Shown in pieces: positions 45,176-54,193 of a stretch of 64,000 nt of DNA. How positions within the stretch are numbered: the stretch's first letter is position 1; each line of letters opens with the position of its first letter. The DNA comes from Lachnospiraceae bacterium (GTDB taxonomy: Bacteria > Bacillota > Clostridia > Lachnospirales > Lachnospiraceae): positions 248,001-312,000 of the forward strand of contig JAFXQX010000029.1 of assembly GCA_017526745.1 (NCBI GenBank), read 5' to 3'. Made by a program: the position numbers and the translations under genes. Below the pieces are notes generated by a model that ran no database searches, was not told the origin of the DNA, and was given only the letters and a program-made list of their open reading frames with translations.

Positions 45176-45684
45176 CAAACAGCAAGATTCGGAAGATCTT
45201 CGGCCAGTCGGGCCATGATGATCTTCTGCCTTTCTTCCATTAATTTCCTGTCTTCATCATTCATATGATCATACCCCATCAGATGGAGCATGCTGTGTAT
45301 TATGAGAAATGTATACTCTCTCTCAAGGCTGTGACCGTACTCTTTTGCCTGCGCTTCTATCCTGTCCTTTGACAGCACTATATCGCCGAGAATAAGCTCC
45401 CCCGTATCGGGATCAAAGGACATATTATCATCCTTAAGATCCGAGAAGTTCGCAGGGGATGAAAGCTCGATCATGGGAAAGCTAAGAACATCGGTCGCTT
45501 TGTCTATCCCGCGATTTTCACTGTTGATCTTCCTTATGGCATCATCGTCGGTAAGAAGCAGCGATACGGTCACTTCATAGGGACAGCCTTCTTCATCAAG
45601 ACTGACCGATGCGGCCTGCTCATACAGTTTCATATAATCAAAATCCCACAAGATCTCGGTTTCGCATTCAAACAGAGCTGTCAT
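45175..45684 (-). CDS. ybeY: Endoribonuclease YbeY
   Basis: 169-residue metal-dependent RNase for rRNA maturation and ribosome quality control. The zinc-binding motif HSMLHLMGYDH carries His130, His134 and His140, and TDVLSFP is also conserved. Start overlaps the phoH stop by 4 bases (ATGA). The phoH-ybeY order is conserved widely. Confidence 0.96.
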   Translation of the reverse strand: MTALFECETEILWDFDYMKLYEQAASVSLDEEGCPYEVTVSLLLTDDDAIRKINSENRGIDKATDVLSFPMIELSSPANFSDLKDDNMSFDPDTGELILGDIVLSKDRIEAQAKEYGHSLEREYTFLIIHSMLHLMGYDHMNDEDRKLMEERQKIIMARLAEDLPNLAV

Positions 45685-46646
45685 TTCGTTTTCTTCTTTG
45701 CTCCTTTTTCCTCGTATGTCTCGTATGCCTTTACGATCCTTTGTACAAGCGGATGCCTTACCACATCACGGCTTGTCAGATTGCAGAAAGCGATATCCTC
45801 GATGCCCGACAGGACCTTGATCGCAATATCAAGACCGGATACCATATCCTTTGCAAGGTCCTTCTGCGTCCTGTCACCTGTCACGACAACCTTTGACCCG
45901 AAGCCGATCCTTGTCAGGAACATCTTCATCTGTGCCGGTGTAGTGTTCTGGGCTTCGTCAAGGATGATATATGCATTGTCGAGCGTGCGGCCTCTCATAT
46001 AGGCAAGAGGCGCGACCTCGATCAGGCCTCTTTCCATATTACGTGCAAAACTGTCCGCACCCATGATCTGGTATAGGGCATCATAGAGCGGGCGAAGATA
46101 CGGATCGACCTTGCTCTGCAGATCACCCGGAAGGAATCCGAGCTTCTCACCTGCTTCTATCGCCGGCCTCGTCAGTATTATCCGCCCCACTTCTTCATTT
46201 CGAAATGCCGTGATAGCCATAGCCATCGCAAGATAAGTCTTGCCGGTTCCTGCAGGTCCGAGACCGAATACGATCATATTCTTCTTCATTGCATCAACAT
46301 ATGCCTTCTGGCCGAGAGTCTTGGGCTTGACGCTCTTGCCAGTCGTAGTATGGCATATGACCGTATCGTCCGCGCTAAGGAGCGAATCTTTTACATTCTC
46401 CGACTGCATCTCAACCGAATATCTTACCTGCTGTTCCGTGATGGTATTTCCCCTTTTTGATAACTCCATAAGTTCCGAAAGAACAGCCTGCGTGAGGGCG
46501 CGGCCATTCTCATCCCCGATGATCCTGATCAGTCCGTCCCTCTCGACCACACTTGTATGAAAAGCGTTCTCGATGATCTTTAAGTGTTTGTCAAAAGGAC
46601 CGAAAACATTTCTGAGATCCTGCTCGTCTATGATAATATCATCCAT
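45681..46646 (-). CDS. PhoH-family ATPase
   Basis: 321-residue PhoH-like protein with P-loop GPAGTGKT (130-137), Walker B YIILDEAQNTTPAQMKMFLT and VVVTGDRTQKDL. An N-terminal part before residue 115 matches the usual PhoH N-terminus. Linked to RNA metabolism with YbeY by gene neighbourhood in many bacteria; precise activity is not established. Its ATG overlaps the pdp stop by 1 base. Confidence 0.95.
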   Translation of the reverse strand: MDDIIIDEQDLRNVFGPFDKHLKIIENAFHTSVVERDGLIRIIGDENGRALTQAVLSELMELSKRGNTITEQQVRYSVEMQSENVKDSLLSADDTVICHTTTGKSVKPKTLGQKAYVDAMKKNMIVFGLGPAGTGKTYLAMAMAITAFRNEEVGRIILTRPAIEAGEKLGFLPGDLQSKVDPYLRPLYDALYQIMGADSFARNMERGLIEVAPLAYMRGRTLDNAYIILDEAQNTTPAQMKMFLTRIGFGSKVVVTGDRTQKDLAKDMVSGLDIAIKVLSGIEDIAFCNLTSRDVVRHPLVQRIVKAYETYEEKGAKKKTK

Positions 46647-47950
46647 TACTCAACGATACCTTTTATCAGCTTGTTTTTGGAAACCGGATCGTCGGAAAAA
46701 TCATATGCCTGCGAGATACGCTTGAAAGCCTCATCCATCTTGGTCTCATCATTGCCGTAAAGCGTAGCTACCTTATCTCCCTTTGCGCATTTTTCACCGA
46801 CCTTTTTGTGAAGATATATGCCGACCGAAAGGTCGATGACATCCTCCTTGGAGCGTCTTCCTCCGCCCAGAAGGAGCGATGCGACTCCAACGTCCTCACT
46901 CATTATAGATGAGACATAGCAGTCTTTGTCTGCTGTAAGTATCCTGCTCTTTGAAGCTTTCGGAAGGGTATCGGTATTATATACTTCTTCCCTGCTCCCT
47001 CCCTGGGCTTCGATAAAGTCTGCAAACTTTTCAAGCGCTTTGCCGTTTGAAAGCTGTTCTTCAAGAAGGCTTCTTGCCTCTTCGCATGATCCGGCCTTGC
47101 CGGCAAACCATACCATGTAACTGCCGAGAGTAAGACAGAGTTCGCGAAGATCATCCGGTCCTTCTCCCGAAAGAGTCTTTATGGCTTCTTTTACTTCCAT
47201 CGAGTTTCCTACGGCACGGCCGAGCGGCTGATCCATATCGGAGATCACCGCCATGGTCCTGACATTTGCACGTTTTCCTATATCGACCATCTTCTTTGCA
47301 AGCAAGGTGGCATCTTCATCCGTTTTCATGAAAGCCCCGCTCCCTGATTTTACATCAAGGACTATACCGTCAGCTCCGGCGGCAAGTTTCTTGCTCATGA
47401 TCGAGCTTGCGATCAATGACATATTGTCAACGGTTGCGGTAACATCCCTTAGCGCATACAGAAGTTTGTCAGCGGGTGCAAGATCCTTGGTCTGGCCCAT
47501 TATGGATATCCCGATGGTGTTCACGTTATGAATGAACTGTTCATTCGTGATCGATGTCGAAAAACCCTTAAAGCTTTCCAGCTTATCTATCGTTCCGCCG
47601 GTATGGCCGAGTCCTCTCCCGCTCATCTTGGCAACGGGAACGCCGAGACTTGCAACCATCGGAGTAAGGACGAGCGATGTCTTATCTCCCACGCCTCCCG
47701 TGGAATGCTTGTCTACCTTGAATCCTTTTATTGCGGACAGATCGAGCTTTTCTCCGGAATAGAGCATTGCCTTTGTCAGATCTGCGGTCTCCTCATCATC
47801 CATTCCCTTAAAATAGATAGCCATCATGAGCGCCGACACCTGATAATCGGGGATATTTCCCTTAACATATCCGTTAATGAAGAAATCGATCTCTTCCTTT
47901 GTCAGCCTCTGCCCGTCTCTCTTTTTTCTGATGATATCGACCATTAACAT
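46646..47950 (-). CDS. pdp: Pyrimidine-nucleoside phosphorylase
   Basis: 434-residue enzyme releasing ribose- or deoxyribose-1-phosphate from uridine, thymidine and deoxyuridine. The thymidine/pyrimidine phosphorylase signature GRGLGHTGGTIDKLE is present, with phosphate-binding KHSTGGVGDKTSLVL. The length and the ending LIKGIVE fit the Firmicutes Pdp type. AAGGAGG lies 7 bases before the ATG at 47950. Confidence 0.94.
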   Translation of the reverse strand: MLMVDIIRKKRDGQRLTKEEIDFFINGYVKGNIPDYQVSALMMAIYFKGMDDEETADLTKAMLYSGEKLDLSAIKGFKVDKHSTGGVGDKTSLVLTPMVASLGVPVAKMSGRGLGHTGGTIDKLESFKGFSTSITNEQFIHNVNTIGISIMGQTKDLAPADKLLYALRDVTATVDNMSLIASSIMSKKLAAGADGIVLDVKSGSGAFMKTDEDATLLAKKMVDIGKRANVRTMAVISDMDQPLGRAVGNSMEVKEAIKTLSGEGPDDLRELCLTLGSYMVWFAGKAGSCEEARSLLEEQLSNGKALEKFADFIEAQGGSREEVYNTDTLPKASKSRILTADKDCYVSSIMSEDVGVASLLLGGGRRSKEDVIDLSVGIYLHKKVGEKCAKGDKVATLYGNDETKMDEAFKRISQAYDFSDDPVSKNKLIKGIVE

Positions 47951-47970
47951 GGCATATCCTCCTTAAACGA

Positions 47971-49356
47971 TCATTTATTTCGTAAATATTCGTCTATGCC
48001 TTTTGCTGCGGTCTTGCCTGCACCCATCGCGAGTATAACGGTTGCGGCACCCGTTACCGCATCACCTCCCGCAAATACGCCGGGCTTGGAAGTGGCGCCT
48101 GTTTCTTCCGCTGCTACGATACACTTCCTCCTGTTGATATCAAGACCTTTCGTCGTTGAAGATATGAGAGGATTGGGACTGGTCCCGAGCGACATTATCA
48201 CCGTATCAACTTCGATCGTAAACTCCGATCCGGGGATCTCAACGGGAGATCTTCTGCCTGACTCATCGGGCTCGCCAAGTTCCATCCTTATGCATTTCAT
48301 TCCGCATACCCATCCGTTCTCATCAGTGAGGATCTCAACGGGATTGGTGAGCAGATCGAAGATGATGCCTTCTTCCTTGGCATGATGGACTTCCTCCACT
48401 CTTGCGGGAAGCTCTTCCTCACTTCTTCTGTATACGATATGAACATCCGCACCGAGTCTGAGTGCGGTCCTTGCCGCATCCATGGCAACGTTACCGCCGC
48501 CCACAACGGCAACCTTTTTACCGGGATTGATGGGGGTATCGTAATCATCCCGGAAAGCTTTCATCAGATTGCTCCTTGTCAGATATTCGTTGGCAGAATA
48601 TACGCCGCTTGCAGTCTCGCCGGGAATTCCCATGAACCTCGGAAGTCCCGCGCCGCTGCCGATAAATACGGCCTCAAAGCCTTCTTTTTCCATAAGCTCA
48701 TCTATGGTTACGGACTTGCCGATAACCACATCCGTTTCTATCTTGACGCCGAGTGATTTTACATTTTCTATCTCGGGTTTTACTACACCGTCCTTGGGAA
48801 GACGGAATTCGGGAATACCGTATACGAGCACTCCGCCGGCTTCATGAAGGGCCTCAAATATGGTAACGTCATAACCCATCTTGGCAAGATCCCCTGCACA
48901 CGTAAGACCTGCAGGGCCCGATCCGATGACTGCAACCTTTCTGCCGTTGCTGCTTTCGGGCTTCTTCGGCTTGATGCCTTTTTCGCGGGCATAGTCCGCA
49001 ACGAATCTTTCAAGTTTTCCGATCGATACGCTCTCGCCTTTGATCCCGCGGATACATTTACCCTCGCACTGACTCTCCTGGGGACATACTCTTCCGCATA
49101 CGGCGGGAAGTGCGCTGGAGCGGCCGATCACATAACCTGCCTCTTCAAAATTACCTTCCTTGATCTCTTTGATAAAGCCGGGAATATCGATCGCTACGGG
49201 GCAGGCCTTAACACACTGGGCATTCTGGCAGGTAAGGCATCTGCCCGCCTCTTCGACGGCTTCCTCGCTGTTATAACCGAGACACACCTCATCAAAATTG
49301 GTGGCTCTGACTTTTGGATCCTGTTCTCTGACAGGGACTTTTTTTAATACATCCAT
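47971..49356 (-). CDS. gltA: GltA/NfnB-type NADPH-binding iron-sulfur flavoprotein
   Basis: 461-residue subunit usually annotated as NADPH-dependent glutamate synthase small chain. N-terminal cysteines CLTCQNAQCVKACP and CGRVCPQESQCEGKC can hold two [4Fe-4S] clusters; two dinucleotide motifs follow (VIGSGPAGLTCAGDLAKMGY and VVGGGNVAMDAARTALRLG). Directly downstream of a NfnA-like gene (10-base gap), so the pair most likely forms NfnAB, the electron-bifurcating NADH-dependent ferredoxin:NADP oxidoreductase. The ATG at 49356 has AGGAG 7-8 bases upstream; the frame runs 9 codons further without a site. Confidence 0.9.
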   Translation of the reverse strand: MDVLKKVPVREQDPKVRATNFDEVCLGYNSEEAVEEAGRCLTCQNAQCVKACPVAIDIPGFIKEIKEGNFEEAGYVIGRSSALPAVCGRVCPQESQCEGKCIRGIKGESVSIGKLERFVADYAREKGIKPKKPESSNGRKVAVIGSGPAGLTCAGDLAKMGYDVTIFEALHEAGGVLVYGIPEFRLPKDGVVKPEIENVKSLGVKIETDVVIGKSVTIDELMEKEGFEAVFIGSGAGLPRFMGIPGETASGVYSANEYLTRSNLMKAFRDDYDTPINPGKKVAVVGGGNVAMDAARTALRLGADVHIVYRRSEEELPARVEEVHHAKEEGIIFDLLTNPVEILTDENGWVCGMKCIRMELGEPDESGRRSPVEIPGSEFTIEVDTVIMSLGTSPNPLISSTTKGLDINRRKCIVAAEETGATSKPGVFAGGDAVTGAATVILAMGAGKTAAKGIDEYLRNK

Positions 49357-49366
49357 TTTATATCTC

Positions 49367-50248
49367 CTATCTACATTGTCCACAGCCGCCGTGATGAGTA
49401 TCGCCCTCCTGCTCCTTGAGCATGGCTCTTCCCTCGGCGGTCTTGTAAAGGTTCTGACGTTTCATGGCCTGGTCGAAATCAACAAGATGTCCGTCAAACT
49501 CAGGGCCGTCAACACATGCGAACTTGACCTCATCCCCGACGATGAGTCTGCATGCTCCGCACATTCCGGTCCCGTCGACCATTATCGGATTCATCGAAAC
49601 GATCGTGGGGATCCCGAGTTCCTTGGTGAGAAGACATACGAACTTCATCATTATCATGGGACCTATGGCAACACAGACGTCATATTTCTTACCCTCGTTG
49701 TTAACTAGATCCTTGATGACATCCGTTCCCATTCCTTTTCTGACATATGAGCCGTCATCTGTTGTGATATAAAGGTTACCGGATACCGCCCTCATCTCAT
49801 CTTCAAGAATGACAAGTTCTTTTGTTCTGGCACCGATTATCACATCGGCATCCACTCCGTGCTCATGAAGCCATTTAACCTGAGGATATATCGGAGCCGT
49901 ACCGAGTCCTCCGCTGACGAACAGTATCTTCTTTTTCTTCAGGGATTCTATATCCTCGTTGACAAACTCGGAAGGTTTGCCCAGAGGTCCCACAAAGTCG
50001 AGAAGGCTGTCTCCCGCCTTCAGTTTCTGCATCCTGACAGTTGAAGCACCTACTGTCTGGACAACGATGGTCACTGTTCCTTTTTCCCTGTCATAGTCAC
50101 AGATGGTAAGCGGGATGCGCTCACCTCTCTCATCAATCCTGACGATGACAAACTGACCCGGTTCACAAGCAGAGGCAACGCGCTTTGCTTCAACATCCAT
50201 TAAAAAGATGTTTGAAGCCAGGTTACATGCTTTCAGAATCTTATACAT
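49367..50248 (-). CDS. NfnA-like FAD/NAD-binding [2Fe-2S] subunit
   Basis: 293-residue sulfide dehydrogenase/dihydroorotate dehydrogenase-electron-transfer-like protein. FAD-binding RIPLTICDYD, NAD-binding GGLGTAPIYPQV, and a C-terminal [2Fe-2S] region with Asp225, Cys230, Cys233 and Cys245 (MVDGTGMCGACRLIVGDE, FACVDGPEF). Two more cysteines end the protein (HHGGCGQCR). Partner of the following GltA/NfnB subunit. AAGGAGGAG precedes the ATG, which lies 16 bases inside the previous gene. Confidence 0.9.
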   Translation of the reverse strand: MYKILKACNLASNIFLMDVEAKRVASACEPGQFVIVRIDERGERIPLTICDYDREKGTVTIVVQTVGASTVRMQKLKAGDSLLDFVGPLGKPSEFVNEDIESLKKKKILFVSGGLGTAPIYPQVKWLHEHGVDADVIIGARTKELVILEDEMRAVSGNLYITTDDGSYVRKGMGTDVIKDLVNNEGKKYDVCVAIGPMIMMKFVCLLTKELGIPTIVSMNPIMVDGTGMCGACRLIVGDEVKFACVDGPEFDGHLVDFDQAMKRQNLYKTAEGRAMLKEQEGDTHHGGCGQCR

Positions 50249-51630
50249 TTCTTCTCCTCCTTACTGAATCTGAATAACTCTCCGGATTTAATATCAACGG
50301 CAAACATTCTGCCCGTCGGTGATTTCTGGTTGTATTCATTTATTATGTAATATGATCTTGCCCCGTCCGAGAATCCGTATTCGGCCTTATAGGTCTTTCC
50401 GATATTCATCTCGCCCATGGAAAGCAGCTGGTATGATATCGCGTATTCGGCCATATCCTTGGCGATGGCAACATTCATGTTCAGGTTATAATTTGCGACA
50501 ACAGGATCAGATACAAGCCCGTTCTCACTGACACATACAAATGTATATGTACTCTTGCCCAGAGGCATCAGGAAAGGAGCCGTATACTCTTTGGACTCCA
50601 CTGTCGGAGTGCTTCCGTCGCTCGTATAATATACCGTCTTGTCCTCGGGAGCGGTAACACCGATCAGTTCGGGCGTGGACAGTGATCCGCTCTCGACCAG
50701 AAGTTCCGGCGGATCGGGCACATCAAGCTCGACATCATAAGTGTTCGTTACCACATCGCTTGTTATCCCCTTCTCGTTAACAAAGATCGCGGATATAACA
50801 TTTGTACCGATCTCAAGAGGGATGGGGCCCATATATGTGAGCGAATCGGCTGTCGGAGTGCTGCCGTCAACCGTATAATATATCGTTCCTTCTCCCGGTG
50901 CGGAAAGCTTTATGGGATCGGGCTCGATATAGGAGCCGCCCTCAAGCGAAAACGAGGGCGCTATTGAGACGTAATCGGAATATCTTAGTGCCAGCGTCGT
51001 ATTACCGCTGTTGCTGATGAGCTCGCCTATTCCGTCGCTGTTGTTCTCAGCCTTGTAACAATCAACGATCCGGTCATACAGAGATACGTCCTCGGGATAA
51101 TCATCAAGCGCTTTATACAGGACGGCGATCGCCGCATCGTAATTATGGTCGGTGATATAAATGTCCGCAAGCAATATCATACCCTCTTCATCGTTGCCGA
51201 GGGTGTTCAGGTGCTTTGCCGTTTGGATCGCCTGCTTGAGATCGCCGCTCTCATATTCGGCTTTGGCTTTTTCAAACTGATGTGAATACGAAAAATAGCG
51301 GTATATCATAAGGCCGCCGCAGATCGCCGCGACAGTAAAGATTGCCGCAATTATACCAAAGAAGATAATCAGTCGTTTCCTGATCATCGGAAGAGGCTCC
51401 GAGTTTGGTATGATCAGATCCTCTTCTTTGACCACTATCTCCTTGGTCACATCCGGTTTATTCGCAATATCTTTCAGATCCGGAAGTTCGGTCGTCTCGG
51501 AGACTGCCGAAACATCGATATTGTCCTCAAGCTTGATCTCAAAATCGGAAACGATTATGACCTCTTCGCCGCAGACGGGGCAATACATATATCCTTCCGG
51601 AATAAAAGCGTTACAGACTTTGCACTGCAT
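50233..51630 (-). CDS. Zinc-ribbon, TPR and chitobiase-C-like membrane protein
   Basis: 465-residue modular protein: N-terminal zinc ribbon (CKVCNAFIPEGYMYCPVCGE), acidic linker, one membrane segment (LIIFFGIIAAIFTVAAICGG, about 86-110), TPR-like helices (FEKAKAEYESGDLKQAIQTA onward), then two CHB_HEX_C-type modules (YYTVDGSTPTADSLTYMGPI and YYTSDGSTPTVESKEYTAPF) and a C-terminal beta-rich domain. Topology suggests zinc ribbon inside, the rest outside. Ribosome site distant and weak. Function unknown; the chitobiase-C modules hint at carbohydrate or protein binding at the cell surface. It overlaps the nfnA-like gene by 16 bases. Confidence 0.8.
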   Translation of the reverse strand: MQCKVCNAFIPEGYMYCPVCGEEVIIVSDFEIKLEDNIDVSAVSETTELPDLKDIANKPDVTKEIVVKEEDLIIPNSEPLPMIRKRLIIFFGIIAAIFTVAAICGGLMIYRYFSYSHQFEKAKAEYESGDLKQAIQTAKHLNTLGNDEEGMILLADIYITDHNYDAAIAVLYKALDDYPEDVSLYDRIVDCYKAENNSDGIGELISNSGNTTLALRYSDYVSIAPSFSLEGGSYIEPDPIKLSAPGEGTIYYTVDGSTPTADSLTYMGPIPLEIGTNVISAIFVNEKGITSDVVTNTYDVELDVPDPPELLVESGSLSTPELIGVTAPEDKTVYYTSDGSTPTVESKEYTAPFLMPLGKSTYTFVCVSENGLVSDPVVANYNLNMNVAIAKDMAEYAISYQLLSMGEMNIGKTYKAEYGFSDGARSYYIINEYNQKSPTGRMFAVDIKSGELFRFSKEEKKCIRF

Positions 51631-51652
51631 CTGTCATTATATCCTGCTCTTA

Positions 51653-52492
51653 TTATTTCTGTTTTTGACGAGCCGCAAATACACAGTTTACCATCAGCAT
51701 CGCTATGGTCATGGGGCCTACACCGCCGGGTACCGGCGTGATATAACTCGTATGGTCCTTTACGTCGTCAAAATCAACGTCGCCGCAAAGTTTACCGTTA
51801 TCCATGCGATGGATACCGACATCTATCACAACGGCTCCTTCTTTGATGTATTCGGAAGTTATCATCTTCGGCCTGCCGACTGCGGCAACGAGTATGTCTG
51901 CCTCTTTGCAGATCTGTTTCAGATCCTTCGTTCTCGAATGGCACACGGTAACTGTCCCGTTAGCCGCAAGAAGGAGCAGAGCCATCGGTTTGCCGACGAT
52001 ATTACTGCGTCCGATGACAACGCATCTCTTCCCTTCGATGTCTATGCCGCTCCTTTTGAGCAGTTCCATGATTCCTGCCGGTGTACAGCTTACAAACCCG
52101 CTCTGCCCTATGCACAGGTTCCCTACGTTTTCGGGGTGAAATCCGTCGACATCCTTGGACGGGCTGATGCGGTTGATGATCTTCTTCTCATCTATATGCT
52201 TTGGAACGGGAAGCTGGGTAAGTATACCCGTTATCTCATCATCCGCGTTCAGTCTGTCGATCAGATCCAGAAGTTCGGCTTCAGTCGTGTCCTCGCCAAG
52301 TTCATACGATCTTGAACCGATCCCGATATATTCACACGCTTTCTTCTTGTTGCCTACATATACGCTGCTTGCGGGATCGTTTCCTACCTGTATGACCGCA
52401 AGTGTTGCCTTGATGCCGTCTCTTTTTATCTCTTCTTTCAGTTCATCCTTTATGGCTGTTGAGATCTGTTTTCCGTCAATGAGTTTGTACAT
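51653..52492 (-). CDS. folD: Bifunctional methylenetetrahydrofolate dehydrogenase/cyclohydrolase
   Basis: 279-residue FolD. YVGNKKKACEYIGI, ITGILTQLPVPKHI, SPSKDVDGFHPENVG, VIGRSNIVGKPMALLLL and TPVPGGVGPMTIAML are all family motifs; the catalytic lysine is in the YVGNKKK stretch. The ATG at 52492 has GGAG 8 bases upstream; the frame is open 7 codons further without a site. It follows fhs by 30 bases, giving consecutive folate one-carbon steps. Confidence 0.97.
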   Translation of the reverse strand: MYKLIDGKQISTAIKDELKEEIKRDGIKATLAVIQVGNDPASSVYVGNKKKACEYIGIGSRSYELGEDTTEAELLDLIDRLNADDEITGILTQLPVPKHIDEKKIINRISPSKDVDGFHPENVGNLCIGQSGFVSCTPAGIMELLKRSGIDIEGKRCVVIGRSNIVGKPMALLLLAANGTVTVCHSRTKDLKQICKEADILVAAVGRPKMITSEYIKEGAVVIDVGIHRMDNGKLCGDVDFDDVKDHTSYITPVPGGVGPMTIAMLMVNCVFAARQKQK

Positions 52493-52522
52493 GATGATTT
52501 CTCCGTTTCTCACATCGGCTGT

Positions 52523-54193
52523 CTAGAACAGCCCGGTTATCCTTCCGTTTTCGTCTACATCGATATCAAATGCCGCAGGCTTCTTCGGAAGTCCCGGCAT
52601 GGTCATGATGTTTCCCGTAAGAGCGACGATAAAGCCTGCTCCGGCCGAAACATACATATCCCTGACATTAAGGGTGAAGCCTTCCGGACGGCCCAGAAGT
52701 GCCGGATCATCGGAAAGTGAGTACTGGGTCTTGGCCATGCAAACAGGAAGGTTGGAAAATCCCTGTTTCTCAAGCTCGGCCATTTTCTTTTTGACGCTTT
52801 CCGCAAAGTTTACATTGGCTGCACCGTATATCTCTTTTGCTATCTTTTCTATCTTGGCGCTAATGGGAAGAGAGCTGTCGTACAGCGGCCGGTAATCGCT
52901 CTTTTTGTTCTCGAGGACATAGGCGACGGCCCGGGCAAGATCCATGCCCCCTTCTCCGCCTTTGGCCCATACTTCGGACAGGGCGAAACTGCAGTCCCTA
53001 TCCTCGCAGTATGATCTGACATAAGACAGTTCGGCATCCGTATCGGAATCGAACCTGTTAAGGGTCACGATGACAGGAAGACCGTATTTCTTGATGTTCT
53101 CAATGTGTTTTTCAAGATTGACGATGCCTTTTTTCAGGGCATCGAGATCCTCTTTTGACAGATCTTCCTTGGCGACCCCTCCGTTATATTTAAGAGCCCT
53201 GACCGTTGCAACTATAACGCAGGCATCCGGGGACAGTCCCGCGGAAGGACACTTGATGTCAAGGAACTTCTCGGCTCCCAGATCTGCACCGAATCCGGCT
53301 TCGGTGATCGCAATGTCGCCGAGCAGGAGGGCCGCTCTTGTAGCCCTAACGGAATTACATCCGTGAGCTATGTTCGCAAAGGGGCCTCCGTGAACAAATG
53401 CGGGAGTATGCTCAAGTGTCTGTATCAGATTCGGCCTTATTGCATCTTTTAAAAGCGCCATCATGGCACCGACAGCTTTTAGATCGGCGGCGGTGACGAT
53501 ATTGCCTGATGTATCATATGCAACGACCATCCTTGACAGTCTTGCGCGCAGATCTTCAAGATCTTTTGCAAGGCAGAGGATAGCCATAATCTCCGATGCG
53601 ACGGTTATGACAAAATGGTCCTCGCGGACATACCCGTCGGCTTTGGAACCAAGACCTACCACAACGTTCCGAAGTACCCTGTCATTCATATCCTCGCAGC
53701 GCTTTAAGACGATATTTCTGGTATCGATGTTAAGCTCATTCCCCTGCTGGATATGATTATCGAGAAGCGCCGCACACAGATTGTTGGCACATGTGATGGC
53801 GTGAAAATCACCCGTAAAATGAAGGTTTAACTCATCCATCGGAACGACCTGCGAATAGCCGCCGCCGGCAGCTCCTCCCTTGAGACCGAAACACGGTCCG
53901 AGAGAAGGTTCACGAAGTGCGAGCGTGGCCTTTTTGCCCAGCCGGTTAAGTCCCATCGCAAGACCTATACTGGTTGTTGTTTTGCCTTCACCCGCAGGTG
54001 TCGGATTGATCGCCGTGACCAGAACGAGTTTCCCCGGTTTGTTTCCGGAAATGCTGCGAAGATAATCTTCCGTTATCTTACACTTGTATTTTCCGTAATG
54101 CTCGATATCGTCCTCGGAAATGCCAAGGCTTTGTGCCACTTCGGATATGGGCAATAGTTTTGCTTCGGATGCTATCTCAATATCACTCTTCAT
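52523..54193 (-). CDS. fhs: Formate-tetrahydrofolate ligase
   Basis: 556-residue 10-formyl-THF synthetase. ATP-binding [56 protein letters not shown] and the C-terminal [14 protein letters not shown] motif identify it. Supplies 10-formyl-THF to FolD and biosynthesis; a full acetogenic pathway is not shown by this window. Start overlaps the ftsK stop by 4 bases. Confidence 0.97.
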   Translation of the reverse strand: MKSDIEIASEAKLLPISEVAQSLGISEDDIEHYGKYKCKITEDYLRSISGNKPGKLVLVTAINPTPAGEGKTTTSIGLAMGLNRLGKKATLALREPSLGPCFGLKGGAAGGGYSQVVPMDELNLHFTGDFHAITCANNLCAALLDNHIQQGNELNIDTRNIVLKRCEDMNDRVLRNVVVGLGSKADGYVREDHFVITVASEIMAILCLAKDLEDLRARLSRMVVAYDTSGNIVTAADLKAVGAMMALLKDAIRPNLIQTLEHTPAFVHGGPFANIAHGCNSVRATRAALLLGDIAITEAGFGADLGAEKFLDIKCPSAGLSPDACVIVATVRALKYNGGVAKEDLSKEDLDALKKGIVNLEKHIENIKKYGLPVIVTLNRFDSDTDAELSYVRSYCEDRDCSFALSEVWAKGGEGGMDLARAVAYVLENKKSDYRPLYDSSLPISAKIEKIAKEIYGAANVNFAESVKKKMAELEKQGFSNLPVCMAKTQYSLSDDPALLGRPEGFTLNVRDMYVSAGAGFIVALTGNIMTMPGLPKKPAAFDIDVDENGRITGLF

